Shown here piece after piece: positions 11,940-23,828 of a DNA stretch of 64,000 nucleotides. The first letter of the stretch is position 1; every line of letters starts with the position of its first letter. The translations under genes and the position numbers were made by a program. A model generated the notes under the pieces. The model had not been told where the DNA came from. It saw nothing but the letters and a program-made list of their open reading frames with translations, and did not search any database. The stretch comes from Gymnopilus junonius (lineage: Eukaryota > Basidiomycota > Agaricomycetes > Agaricales > Galerinaceae), in assembly GCA_015501075.1 (NCBI GenBank), contig JADNYJ010000048.1, forward strand, positions 124,001 through 188,000. Reading direction: 5' to 3'.

Positions 11940-14090
11940 TATTTTTAATGTACTCTCAAAACGCCTGATGTAATAGGAAGTGAGATATGTTTGTATGACG
12001 GAAATTAGGCCGAATACAGCCTTGCGGCAAGGCCGGCCGAGCCCGGCAACTTCCTGAACAGTACACAATGATGGCGAACAATGGACAGTGGCCATTGTGG
12101 GCTCCGAACAGCAAAACGCAAAACAAACTCTCGACCAGGGCTCGCATGCCCTCCTGCACGCACATAAAAGTTTTTTTGAAGAAGACATACCTCAGAAACC
12201 ACTCCAAGATACCCGCCCCCGGTTCTCTACCGCAATCAATGCCGTCGTAAATTCCCTGGAAAATAGCCTTTCGAAGAATCGAGTTCTAAGGCGTGTTGAT
12301 GACTTCGACAGGGCTCAAAGATGGCGCAGATATCGTGAGTTGTGACGCCTTTGTTTCCATTTCATGACCTGACTTTCTGAAAGGAACGACAAACCTGGTG
12401 AAGAAGTGCGTTGTTATGCCCTTTTTCCCAAATAAGTACGACATCTAACTCAATTCTCCTTCAAAACAGATCTGACGTTGTCGATAAAGGTCTTCAGAAC
12501 ATGAAGTATGCAAGGTATTATGTCACTGACCTAACCGCTATCCGCGCCACAAGAAACACTCGAGGACACAGAAGGCGTAGAGGCGGGCACAACAGCAAGG
12601 TGTCATGCTGATAAAACCACGGAGCTGGAGGCCATAAGGTTCGTCTAAACTGCCATGTCCTCCTTCTTTGCAAGATAACCAATAACCCGTCTCAGCAGCT
12701 CGTAGTCCGACTCAATCTGGTGCTCGCAAAAATCCGCTTTCCCGGACGTTCTTCCGTCTATCGACCTCAAAGATAGTCAACACGGTTCCTTATACTCCGT
12801 CCGCAACTCATTAACGGTCGTCAGGAGGGATTGTGGACCTCTTGGAACATTGCCAATTCCATGTCATCGATATTCATCGCTACGCACCATTCATACATCA
12901 AACTATTCTCAACACTTTCGTCAGTAGCATCACAACCACCACGAGATTTCCACAATGTTGGTGGTATACCATCTTTACTTTGTAGGGTGAATCAAACAGC
13001 TGCCACCAGGCTATGCGGGTCGACAACATCTCCAGGATCGACTTCAAGTTCGTCAAGTTCAGAAAGCTGCGCCGAGCAAAAGATAAAGATCTTCGCGTAT
13101 CCGGAGAAAATATCAGATCAATCTCAATACGATGAGAAGGCCGACTGAGATCCATTCGTCAATTGACGACGGCTGGATTGAAACACAAAGAAATGCATTG
13201 GGGTCCTTCATTACCCTCCGCGATTTTAACACGGTGGCACTGATTCATTAGTCAGCTTCATATCTCGAACTGTAGTCCGTTAGTATAATTTGAGCCGTTT
13301 TTGGTACAAGTTGGAAGATCTGTCTGGAACACGAGGTGGTCAGGAGGATTGAGAGTGGCCTATACGACCATCAAAGACACGATCAGTTGAATGTTATTAA
13401 TTTAAGCCCGGATAGAACAAGAGAACATCAGTAAATCTTTTCGGGCGAATAGGCATTCTCGTCAGGGTTTATTATTGGCGGACATTTTACTTAAGAGCAT
13501 GACTCAGGGATGTGGAGGTCTCTGAGGTCTTGGGAAATTTGGTCCGGACGTCGTGTGTCGCCAAGTACTTCCGTGCACAGACCACGACTGTTTGTTTGAT
13601 GAACAGGCTATTTTAAGAGCGCCATCTCTCCTCTTTTCTTTTCATCGTTTGGACGCTGTTGTAATTTATGAGTGGGAAGCAATACACCCTTCCACTCAAC
13701 CAGTCCTTTTTTCTCAATTGTACTCATGCTGTGTGGAGATCGGCTTTCTGACAGTTAAGCGACGGACAAATTTCTTCGTCTCATCAATCACAGGTTACGC
13801 CTGTCAGAACGCGCCCACAATCGATAGGGAGAGGCCGGGATATGCAGGAAAGAAGAAGGCCTTATATTAATTGATTTGGCCAATGATGCGGCCTTTTGTT
13901 CCCAGGCTAAAGGCTCGTCATCCTTTGCAACCATGTGCGTCGCAGGTGATAACTCCGACTTTTTCAACCGGAATAAGGAAACAATACCAAAACGAGAAGC
14001 TTGCTGTGCCACGAATTGGCACGTTACTCGGATAAGTGGCTGACGTATCAGGGGCCAGGCCGGCAACACGCGGCATCAATGCCAGATATA
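11940..14090. other. No gene assigned
   Basis: A possible coding exon lies at about 12088..12340 on the plus strand (IVGSEQQNAKQTLDQ through FSTAINAVVNSLENSLSK). It has a plausible helical pattern, but I could find no consistent flanking exons. Other frames look like noise. Confidence 0.35.
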
Positions 14091-15000
14091 AAGAGCCCCA
14101 TATCCCTGCCGCCTTTTTCCCCAAGTTCGTTTCCCCCCACTTTAGCTTCCTTCCCCCCAACTTCGCTTCCTCTTCTTCCAAACGTTCTACCTCACAATCC
14201 CATCTCTGTCCTCTTGCTTGCTTTCCTTTCCTTCATTTCCTTCCCCTCAAATTCTCCCTCCCTTTCAAACGCTCTGCCTCACTTCCTTTCTTTCCTATTC
14301 ATTCACATCTTCATGCCTGGTTTCCTGTATTGCGTCCTCCTGTGGTTAACTATTTTGTGTATTCTGTGTGTCTTGTCTGTCCGTTTCTCTCTCTCCTTTG
14401 TCTACCCGTCTCTTCTGTCATATTCAAGCCTTCCCTCATGTCTGTCGCTCCTTTTATGTCCTTGTCGACCTCGCTCTTTCAGTATTGTGCTCTGTTTGGT
14501 ACCTCTCAAACGGCCCGCTTCAGTTTTGTAATCTTTTCTCCTGCTCTTCACCCTCGTAATTGTCGGCTTCTGTCGTCCGTCTTCTCAGTTGTCTGTCTCG
14601 TTTTAACTCATAAAATTCTGCGCTCCACTGTCAACTTGTCAATCCTTCTCTTCTCTTATTTCCTGTATATTTCGTTGCTTTGTGTATGTATCTTTTATTT
14701 CTACCTGAATCTTGTCTGCTGCCTTTTCGGAATTTTCATGTTTGTAACCACCCACTCCTGTCCTCCGACTTCTCAACTGCCTTTCTCTCTTCAACTCATA
14801 AACACGTACCCCACTGTCAACCTGTCAACCTTTCTCTTCTCTTCTCTTCTCTTCTACTTTCACCTTTCCTGTGTGTTTCGCTCTTCTGTATATACCTCGT
14901 CTATTTCCATCTTTCATTGCTGTTTTCGTGTCGCCTGCTCTTCATGTTTTCCTTCTCTCTCTCATCACACGTATACCGCATGTATAGAAGCCCCTCATGT
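14090..15000 (+). repeat. Polypyrimidine tract with degenerate ~180-bp tandem duplication
   Basis: About 900 bp with extreme C+T excess on the plus strand (many TTCCTTTCC, CTCTTCTCTTCTC runs). Two adjoining units near 14580-14760 and 14765-14940 share the order AACTCATAAA, CCACTGTCAAC(T/C)TGTCAA and CTTCTCTTCTC, followed by CCTGT..TTTCG, so it includes an imperfect tandem duplication. Long open frames here come from the composition. Confidence 0.65.
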
Positions 15001-17848
15001 CCCCGGGGGACGGGTAGTTGGCTACAAGGCCGACCTTCCTCAGCGTGCTCCCTTGTCGTGGGCCCCGGGCTGGGATTGACTCGAGCACGTCCAGTGCTGT
15101 AACAAGCACTTGATTGCCAGAATCGTTCCTCTAAGAGCACGTAAAATCTCGACTTTAGGCCAAGACGGAAAGCTGAGTTCTTTTCATGTCCATTGTAATT
15201 CTCTTCGTTGATGATTTCGATTTTCTTGCTGCATAGCACTGTCCCATCCTCCAACCATGCACGCATGACTAGCACAGTAGTCTCGAAAGTCAATTCTGTC
15301 CACGAGCATCACATCCCTCATTTGACGCTCCTTTCACCTCAACAGCAATTTCGTTTACTACGATCCCTCGTCCGACATTTTTCTGTCTTTGAATTTCCTT
15401 TTCCCGGAGGAGTGAGCCGGGTCACTGCCAGTGAGCATGCCATCCGTTGCTGCATTCTTCAGGGTAACTTCCCAGATTTTGTGCTCCCTTTTTAGGGTCC
15501 GGCGCAGGTTCGGGTCGAGTCCTCTGGTAAATCACGTTTGATAGGCCAGAGTCGTTCTTGTTTCTGCCAGTTAAAGTTTGCAGGATATCATCCATCACGT
15601 TTACAAGGCCAGTGTTGTGCACTCTGTTCTGAGTGTACTGCTGACAGTGCAGTGCCCTCTAGCACTTGCAACATTGAGTGATCGAACACTTTTTCTACTA
15701 CACCGGGGTAATGTTAATTTTGTACCTTTGTATTTGAATAAAAGCCCTGTTTTGCTCGCTTTTTTATTGCGCTTTCCTCAACTCAGATAACTCCGACGGA
15801 TTAAAAGTACTACAGTTGTCCCTTTATACTGTATACTACTTCCACCACCTGTATTTTAGTCCAAATTAATTACCATTGGTTCTTCATAGTTCTCCGTCTT
15901 TGCTTCGTCTATAAATTTAAATTATTTCATGTTATGCAGTGGGGATTGCGCAGCGTCGGCTCGGACGCGCTGCCGAACCCATCACGTGATATTAGTACGA
16001 CGCCGCACGGACCTTTCTGCTCCTGTTGTCGACGTTCATCTTCCTGCTCCGTAGTGTTCCATATTCCCTTCAACTTTCTCAACAATGTATCCAGATCGAG
16101 TGGCACTACACTCGCCTTGGAATATGTGTATCACCTACGACTTAACTAGGCCTCTGCAAGGAGATCGATAATGGGGATCGATAAAGAATCGTTCATTTCG
16201 TTACTGGTGGCAACAGTTGAGGACTACATCCTTCCTACTCCACTGATTTGAAGCATAAACAAACCGTTCTTTCTAGAATGGTCGTTTCGATTTCCTTCTC
16301 TCAGGTGCCTCGGGATCTATCAATATCCCACCTCAGATCATTGTCTTCAATGATTGCTGGGCAGGGATTCTATCCCGAGAAATTTTGACTGAGCGACCTA
16401 GCAACCTCTCAAAGCTTCCGTCTCCAGTGAGGCATCTCTCTTACGTTCCCTGTCCCGCTTGCTGACTGAATCTTGTTTGGCCATGCTGCTGCCGACAGAA
16501 CTTGCCAGCCGGACTGATTCTTCTGAAAGTTTGCTGTGGCCTCGAAGTGCTGCCTGTCATAAGGCGTATTGGCACGAGACTGCATTTTCAGCTATCTGGA
16601 AGCGGCTCCGGTACTCCCTTTCCATTTGAGCTTTTCTATGCTTTTGATCAATTTCTTTGGTCGCCGTTTTTTTTGTCACGCCGACTTTGCAATTCTCTTC
16701 TCTTTCATTTCCGCTGAGAGTGAGCCGCCTTTTGTTCTCTTTGGAATCCAATCCAAGAACAAAGGCGGGGTCCAGGAGCAGCACGAGACCTTGACATCAG
16801 TCAGACCACGTTCAATAACCTGAATATGTTCTATAGCGCTCTATTGTCTTTAGTTTGCTGTTGCAGAGTATTCAGTAGCGTGGTTTATACTGATGTCTGC
16901 CTTTTAACTTTCTTTGCTCCGGACCTTTCAGCTTCGAGCCTTTCTGACGGTGACGTCGAGACTTTTAACCCTCTCAAAATGTGGTTCTGCATGGCACGCC
17001 TTTGGACTATGTTTACCTCCTTTTTGCTACTACTCTTTATACTCTTGCATTGTTTGCAATTCGGTTTTTTTATAGCTTCCACGTTTCTGCATCATTTTGT
17101 ATCTCATTTTGCTCGTTGTCGGAGTCGCACTTCACTGCCCCCCCAAAATTTTTTTGCAGGTCATCCACGTCGGGTATCCTGACAGACTTCTTGAGCGCCC
17201 TTGTGTGACGTGGCACCTAAAGAAAATGTTTGTCATGCCTGGTCTTACACCTACAGGCGATTTTAGGATGCAAGGCAGTTGTAAGGTTGCCGCTCATTTA
17301 CTACTTGTTGGTGGTCACGATTTTTGTATATCACCTCGAATCTCAATGCTTACTTTATTTCATCCTTTCTTTCTTGCTTCCATTTTTTATCCCCCACGAA
17401 GTTCGCTGAGACTCCTACAAGTCATTTGATGTTGCTGAATAAATAATGAAATCGAAAGCATTAAGAACAAGCTTTTGTGCTCCTATTACCCCTTCCTCTC
17501 GGATTCATTCATCAGACTTGTCCTCGCCTCCATTAGGTTATAACGGACACTAACAAGGTCAGCAGCATGATAGGGTGCAAGGATTTCAATCCAAAACATC
17601 AGTTGTTTACCACTAATCGCCAATGGGTCATTCTATCTTTCAAGTCGGAGAACCCGCTTGAGAGCCCCTGTTTGACAATGTAGGTATACTTCTTATCGCA
17701 TTCCATGCAAAGGTCAGATATTCGCAAGCTGTTTACAGGTTGCCTACGGACTTTCGACTCTTGACTACTATTTGTCATGGGGCACTCTACCGGTACTTAA
17801 AGTGCTTTGTCCCCCATGATCCCTCTACAACTTTTTGATGAGGGTTAT
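15001..17848. other. No gene recognised
   Basis: CT-rich stretches continue, particularly 16570-17400. Frames of 70-118 aa are hydrophobic low-complexity products of that composition. No exon chain or domain was found. Confidence 0.4.
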
Positions 17849-18235
17849 TCATAACAAAGATCTATGCGCCTTTGAGGCTTTCACCCAAGTTTCCAATATG
17901 ATTTCCTCATATGGTGCAGGATCCTTTCTGAAATGAGAAACATGTGAGGAGCCAGTGAAGACTTTCGCTGTGACATTTAAACTATTCATTCTTGCAATGC
18001 AGATGTGTTTTTCGATCACTGAATAGGAAACAATGCGATCCTCTTTCGAGTAAATATAGACAGAGTCCTCTGCAGTCCTTTCAATGTTTATAGCGAGGTC
18101 AATCACCTGGTCCAGGATATCTGCGCCGCTACATATTGTACGGTGACGGTTGCCAATCAACTTGCGAAATCCATCTTTACTGAGTTTCACAAATTTTGAG
18201 ATATCGGATAGGCCTAGCTCCGAGAACATGCCCAT
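17849..18235 (-). CDS. Hypothetical protein, partial
   Basis: A 128-residue open frame with balanced composition: FSELGLSDISKFVKLSKDGF at the start, a central ADILDQVIDLAINIERTAED, and a C-terminal EEIILETWVKASKAHRSLL. The frame stays open upstream to about 18292, where a TAG may be part of a 3' splice site, so this is probably the last exon of a longer gene. It follows the HNH-domain gene by about 200 bp on the same strand. It could be a separate gene or a relic. No family was recognised. Confidence 0.4.
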   Translation of the reverse strand: MGMFSELGLSDISKFVKLSKDGFRKLIGNRHRTICSGADILDQVIDLAINIERTAEDSVYIYSKEDRIVSYSVIEKHICIARMNSLNVTAKVFTGSSHVSHFRKDPAPYEEIILETWVKASKAHRSLL

Positions 18236-18442
18236 GAGCAGGCGGTAGGCATCGAGTTCAACACTTGGGGCGACGATGATGATTTGTCTACACTACTTGA
18301 ATGAGATGTACAAAAAATGGTCCACGTTGTTGGGTATATGATGAAAGAAATCGGCAGAAAGCAGTGATTACAAATATGGGCATTCAACTCACTCGGATCC
18401 AGTTAAAAACGCTGACGAATAGGCAATATCTATAAGCCCTAC

Positions 18443-19864
18443 TCAAGCGGTGACTCCGTATCCAGCTGCCTGTAGTTCAAAAATGGCATGTTCTAACATA
18501 CTTGCAGAGGCACCGTTCGGGTCAAGGGTCTTCCCATCCTCCATGTCTCGGTAGAACTGGTCGATACACGCAGCCGCTCCCGATAAATGAGCCACCTTGG
18601 CACATGCAGCGTGAATAGCGAGGTAAGTTGGGGATGGAACTGGAAGTTTCTCCGGATCAGACGTCGTGAAAGTGACGAATTCCGGATAGCTACGTAGGAA
18701 GGATGGATCCGAAGCTTCGAGCCTATATTTGTTCACGTCTTTCTGAGAAGTGTTGTGATATGATATGTTAAGTGGACGAATCATCCAAAGCTAGGTCGAA
18801 CGCACTGTTGCAATAAACCAAATATCCAATTGATCAAAATCCATATGAAATCCAGGAACCAAAGTCATCACGTTTTCCAAACGGTGGACTTTGGAACCGT
18901 TCAATTCATCAGGAAGTTCTTCGTACCCAAAGCGATGCATGACCGCCCACATTGTGGCAGCGTACTCCCGTTATACGTAGATAATCGTGATCTAAAGTTT
19001 GAAAGGTAGAAGTAAAAGGGGACACACTTTGGCTGAGCCCGGTTCAATGGACGAGTTAGTGGACTCGGAGAATATGTGTGCGCACTGCGTGGATTCCCTC
19101 CTCGCGCTGGGGTCCAAATCAACCATCTCCTTCAGCTCTCGGATCATCTTTACCGAGCGTGTGTCGTATTTCCCCGTCACGACGCAACGATATCCATCGC
19201 GCATAAGGGCCTGATAAGGAATCAATGATAGATGATTCGCCGAAAAGGGAGAACAAGACAGACATATTTTTTGGCCTGGGTATGGGATTGAGGAGCTTCC
19301 TGCAAGGTCGCATTGACCATATCTTGTATCCTATCAAATGAGGGACGGGATGCGTGATTGGAGGGTGTTGGTATGTTAGCCTTATTGCTCGAACTGGTGA
19401 TCGCGTCAGATAGAACTTGCATGAGTAGGTTTGGGAACGCACAGGCCCTGATATAATGATCATAGTACATCTGCCCAACAGCGAGAACGGCTGAATCGTC
19501 GACACACGAGCTGACCTCTTCGACGACCTTTTCAATCCTAGATCTGTGGGCACGTAGTGCATGAGATAGCCAAGGATTCGAACGTAAACTAAGTTGTTCC
19601 CGACGTCGTCGCCGTTGTCAACCGCCCGTTGAAGAGACTCCTCGAGTCTCAGGCAGATGTCATACACACTCACGACGTGGGCAAGATGTTGAAGTCTTGA
19701 GGAACTTGGCGTGGCAACGAAGTCATGTTTGTGGAATGTGGCCAAGGACAACAAAGCGTGACAGTTGGTTTCATGGCGCGCACCTTCCCGGCAAACACGT
19801 GCTGGCTTTGAGCTTTAGTTTTTCGGCGGGATTTCAAAGATGATCGCAACTGGTAGTGTTTGAC
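18443..19864 (-). pseudogene. HNH-endonuclease-domain protein (frameshifted)
   Basis: Exon pieces on the minus strand: ~19864..19264, 19210..19028, 18964..18806, 18742..18443. The HNH (HNH_2-like) core is RDGYRCVVTGKYD, then TQCAHIFSEST, then HRLENVMTLVPGFHMDFD, followed by a C-terminal helical region ending AAGYGVTA. The family is much expanded in mushrooms; a nuclease role is inferred from the Cys/His pattern only. The four downstream joins are in phase. In the first exon the frame must shift twice, near 19774 (VRA to HETNCHALLSLA) and near 19527 (DLGLKR to VVEEVSS). Each is repaired by one extra base in a short C or G run. Either this is a recent pseudogene or the assembly has indels here. 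The start codon is unresolved. Confidence 0.7.
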
Positions 19865-20616
19865 CTATCCCTCATCGTCGATAACTCCTGGAGATGCCGG
19901 CGCCTAGAAACCATAAACACGGTGAGCTCGCCAAAGGTTTTTTCAGCCATTTTTCACTCACCTTGTCTATTAGGGTTTGCTTATAGGTGCAGAATTCCCC
20001 GCAATCTCTGAGCTTTGCACTGAGCTCACCATCACGACCAAAATTTAGATTAGATTAGATAATAGTAACCGGTAATTGAGAGTCACATCCCTTTCCTGCT
20101 CTATAAGGCTTGCGTTTGTGCTAAATTGGCTCTAGATACTCTATTAATTTACATCAAGCTATGAGATGTGCGTGAATATGTAAAAGTTAGCATTTCGTGG
20201 CCTCTGAGTAGAGGCTTCCTTGAGGCTTCCAAAAGTTTTTTCCCGCCTACGGCAGGACTAACTAACCAACCCCCGGTCCGGCATTCTAATTCCAGAACCC
20301 CCCTGCTTAGGAGTTAGCAGTAACTTCGGGTAAAGGCATATTTCCTCGGTGTTGTGGTCTAGTCATGGTGGGCAGTCTAGACAAACAGAATCATGGATTC
20401 ATGTCAAAGAGCGATGACGAGAATTATTTATGTAAATATTGAACTTAAAACGGAGCTCGAACCTGCTTGACATCGGGCCGAGTTCCAATTCCTTTTCTCT
20501 TCCGTTGCCTTCACATCCTATTCGCCTTCCAAAGGACCTTCCGCTAGTAAGACTATAAATCTTCAACTGAACATCAGTTTTTATTCCATGTCAGAATTAT
20601 TAGCATACCCGTGATC
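19865..20616. other. Intergenic, with possible 5' exon of the HNH gene
   Basis: A frame at about 20030-19960 on the minus strand (ELSAKLRDCGEFCTYKQT) ends in a GTGAGT donor and may be an upstream exon of the HNH gene. A short TTAGATTAGATTAGAT repeat occurs near 20045. Nothing else stands out. Confidence 0.35.
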
Positions 20617-21562
20617 ATGCAAGCAACCGAACGGCACCTCCACAAAACGTACCATTCTGGGACGATCTTGGAGCTGTATCTCAATGAGCCACCAAACTCT
20701 CCAGCCGATAGAAGATGCTTTTACGATGATGGCGTGCAACCCCTCATCGGAAGCTCAGCTATCTTGTCCGCTTCCATAACTCGCGAACCTTGTTTCGATA
20801 CTTCAAACCAAGCGTCATTGACAATTTTTCTGACAGAGGACCTCAGTTACAGTACTGCGCAAGTCACGCATGTCTGGAAGGCCACTGTTCAATGTGGAAT
20901 GAGCCAGTCTACAGGCATAGAATGTCCTTCCACTATCGTTGCCAAGATTTACGACCCGGTATTTGTGGATTCCGACGAAACAGCATTTTATGATCCGTTC
21001 TTTCTGCGCGATTTGACTGTCTCTCGGGAGGTAGAAGCTTATAAATGATTAGAGGCAATTCAAGGCGACAAAGTTCCAAAATTCTACGGGCACTTTCTGG
21101 CTCCCTTGCCTTCTCGGCAGGGGAGAGCGGTCAATGTCATTATATTGGAATGTATCGATGGCAGAGATTTGGAAGATCTGGTTCCCCCCTGTCGTTGCAC
21201 CAACCTTGTGCGAGCAGCATCGTAATGAACTCATCATTGCAACCCTCAGCTCCCTCTTTCATGCTATGGCTTATGGAGTGCATCACCAAGATATGAACAC
21301 CAGCAATGTCATTCTGCGCTCTGTGGCTAGTGAGCCACTGCACCCAACACCAGAAGCCCCTTCGGGATTTTGCTCCACTGCAGGCTGTCCCTTACACTCT
21401 ATAGTGAACTGTAAGAACGTACAATTGGTGACCCTAGATTGGGAAGCATGGGAGGAGCTTACAGCGGACCCTCAGCTCAGAGAGCCTGAAATACAGGCTA
21501 TCCGTATTGACAAGTCCTTGGATTTTTACCGTAAACATTTCTTTTCGAACATGATCCATTGA
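20617..21562 (+). pseudogene. Protein-kinase-like gene (two lesions)
   Basis: Single-exon reading from the ATG at 20617. Kinase-like landmarks are STIVAKIYDPVFV (the lysine of the VAK motif), a hinge-like VNVIILECIDGRDLEDL, the catalytic loop YGVHHQDMNTSNVIL (HxDxxxxN type) and LVTLDWEAWEE in the metal-binding position. The frame is interrupted by TGA at 21046..21048, where a tryptophan-like position precedes LEAIQGDKVPKF. It then shifts by one base in a run of six C at about 21191-21196; with five C the reading continues as PPVVAPTLCEQHRN. This belongs to the atypical fungal kinase-like families. It is non-functional as sequenced. The C-run indel could be an assembly error; the TGA is less easily explained that way. 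Confidence 0.72.
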
Positions 21563-23828
21563 GACAAGCTCACGTAGACCTTACTGTATTCCGAAATTTT
21601 GTAGTCAGTTAAACAGTGCTGCTCACTATGTCTTGTGCTGGATTAAAATCGTAAAACATAGGAAGTACAGGGACAACCTTCATATTGACGTTCCAAATCC
21701 GAAGAGGGCTCGCAAGATCCCCACTCTTCATTATCAAGTCAACCACAATCTCCTGTTGCTGGAAACATTCGGAACTATCAGTTGTATATAGTAAGTCGTG
21801 GACACCTGCCCGCTACATAAAACCTCTTCAAATCATGTCATGCCGAGATTGTAAAGAAATGTGTATAGCAGCGGGCGAAACTTTAGTACATTGATCATGG
21901 ATACGAAGCACAATAAGTTTTGGTGAGAAATGTGAGGACATTACTTCTAGGAAGGGACCTGAACGTGTGATGACGTTACTGACAACACCCATTCATCCTC
22001 AGCCGCTGTCAACGACTCTTCACCGCCAAGAACTGGCGTAACCGGCTATTCCTTGGGTCATGATAAGCTTGGTTGCTGGATCTTCGATCCCCATTCAGCA
22101 ACCTTTTCTTCAAGCCTAGGCAGCGTAGACAGGCTCACAGATTGTCAAACAACCTCGAACGAGCTTGAGAGCAGTTCTGGGCATAAGCCAATGGCCATGT
22201 TACGAAGACGTGGCGATGCAACCTTAGCTTGCCTATACTCTCGTCCACCGCCCACTTTGTACACGCACTACTCAAGTTGCCCAAACTCTGAGTAACCATC
22301 TCGCCGATCATTTTGGCACTCTGATGGCGAGGATTCAGATTCTCTGGGATCCGCAGGCCTTGACTATGTTGTGGGGAGAAAGAGAATAATAAGTACCAGA
22401 AAAGTCACCTAAAACAGACATAAATGTGCTTGCCTGACCGAACGCCTCATGAAGGACATCAAGGGCGCTGGTATATCGCAAAGAATAGTAACAGCAATGT
22501 TGACATATCGGGCCTTGAGCCTACTGGCCAACGCGAGAGTTGGTGGCGACGATGTGACGTGGCTACGAAGAACCGCGCAGCAAGCAACAAGGTGTTGCTG
22601 GGGTATTTTTCGACACAGGGATGGTTCACGCCTTATCAGTGAGAAATTCTGGAGCATATGTAAGCAGCGATGATGAATTGAGGAAAAACATAAGCTAACC
22701 TTCTCAATAGCACACTCGCTTCCTCTTCAAGTGCTGGCAGGCCTAGCCCGTCCTCTCCATCGTTTGTCAACCTACTGGACGGATTCTGGATGCGAAGGTG
22801 GGTCATGAGGCTCTGGATTGTCGGGACTCGACAAGAGACTTACTTGTCGTCTTCGTCGTCCTGGATGTTGTGAACAGTGCTGGAATAGAGCTTAGAGTGG
22901 ATAGAACGCGTGATGACGATGCTCACCTTGACTACACCTCAGTTATCTCCCCGCGACGTGCTCCAACCAGGCCTATCGTTCATGACGCTTATGCTGCAAT
23001 ATGTTCTACGTGTGCTAGTAAGCCTCACAGACCTCCTAGTTGTCGTTCGCCGCGCGGAACTCATTCTGTTGTCTGTTCTTCATCAGGAGGTAAGTCCGCA
23101 CACTCAGATCCGCTGCCAAGCGCGGGACGACGTGCTCTTGGATTGTAGGTCGGGAGTTCCAGAGAATGGCGTATCGTATAGCAGCGTCAGCTGCAAATGA
23201 CCTCGAGGAAACTTGAGAGGGATGCTGGCAAAAGATAAGTAAGGGTCATGCTATGAAGAAACGATGTATCACTTACAATGGCAATACTTCTCCATGTACC
23301 TGTCGTCCTACATACACGTACCAAGATCACACAAAGCATTTCCCCCTCCTCCGAATAGCGTGCTTTTGCGGCCATTGGTGTCAACCTCTGAGTGTGGCTG
23401 CAGGTGCTATATTCACCTAGGGCGCTGCTATCGCGACTGTAAATGTCTGTCAGTATCGTTTCAGAGAAACAAGTGAAAATACTCACTGCATCCACGAAGC
23501 CCCTGCTACCCTTCATCGTCATATTCATGTGCGCCGATACTATGGCGAGTGAAGTAAAGATCTCATTTATTCGTCAAGTAACTGAAGACCTAGGAAGCAA
23601 TTAAGACAAATAAGTAAATCATGGAGTTCGTTACCACAAGTCTAACAAAATTTACCGCTAATTGAGGATGTCCTCGAGTCGAAGATGGGAACAGAAGAAA
23701 TTATGAGAATGCTTTGGCAAAGTTTTTTCTTTTGTTTTAGCCACGGGTCCCGTGATCTGTGTTGCGGGTGGCACTTGTGGCACACCAGTGACACCACTTC
23801 AGCTCACCCCGTTTCTCCACCCATTTCA
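21563..23828. other. No gene assigned
   Basis: Several short exon-like frames exist, for example around 22450-22670 and 22910-23200 on the plus strand and 23528-23187 on the minus strand. No consistent model or family emerged. Confidence 0.35.

Noticed and set aside
14036..15079. 347-codon open frame on the plus strand
   Set aside because: Product of the polypyrimidine tract (S/F/L/P/C only, no domain, overlapping long frames in other phases); no start or splice context.
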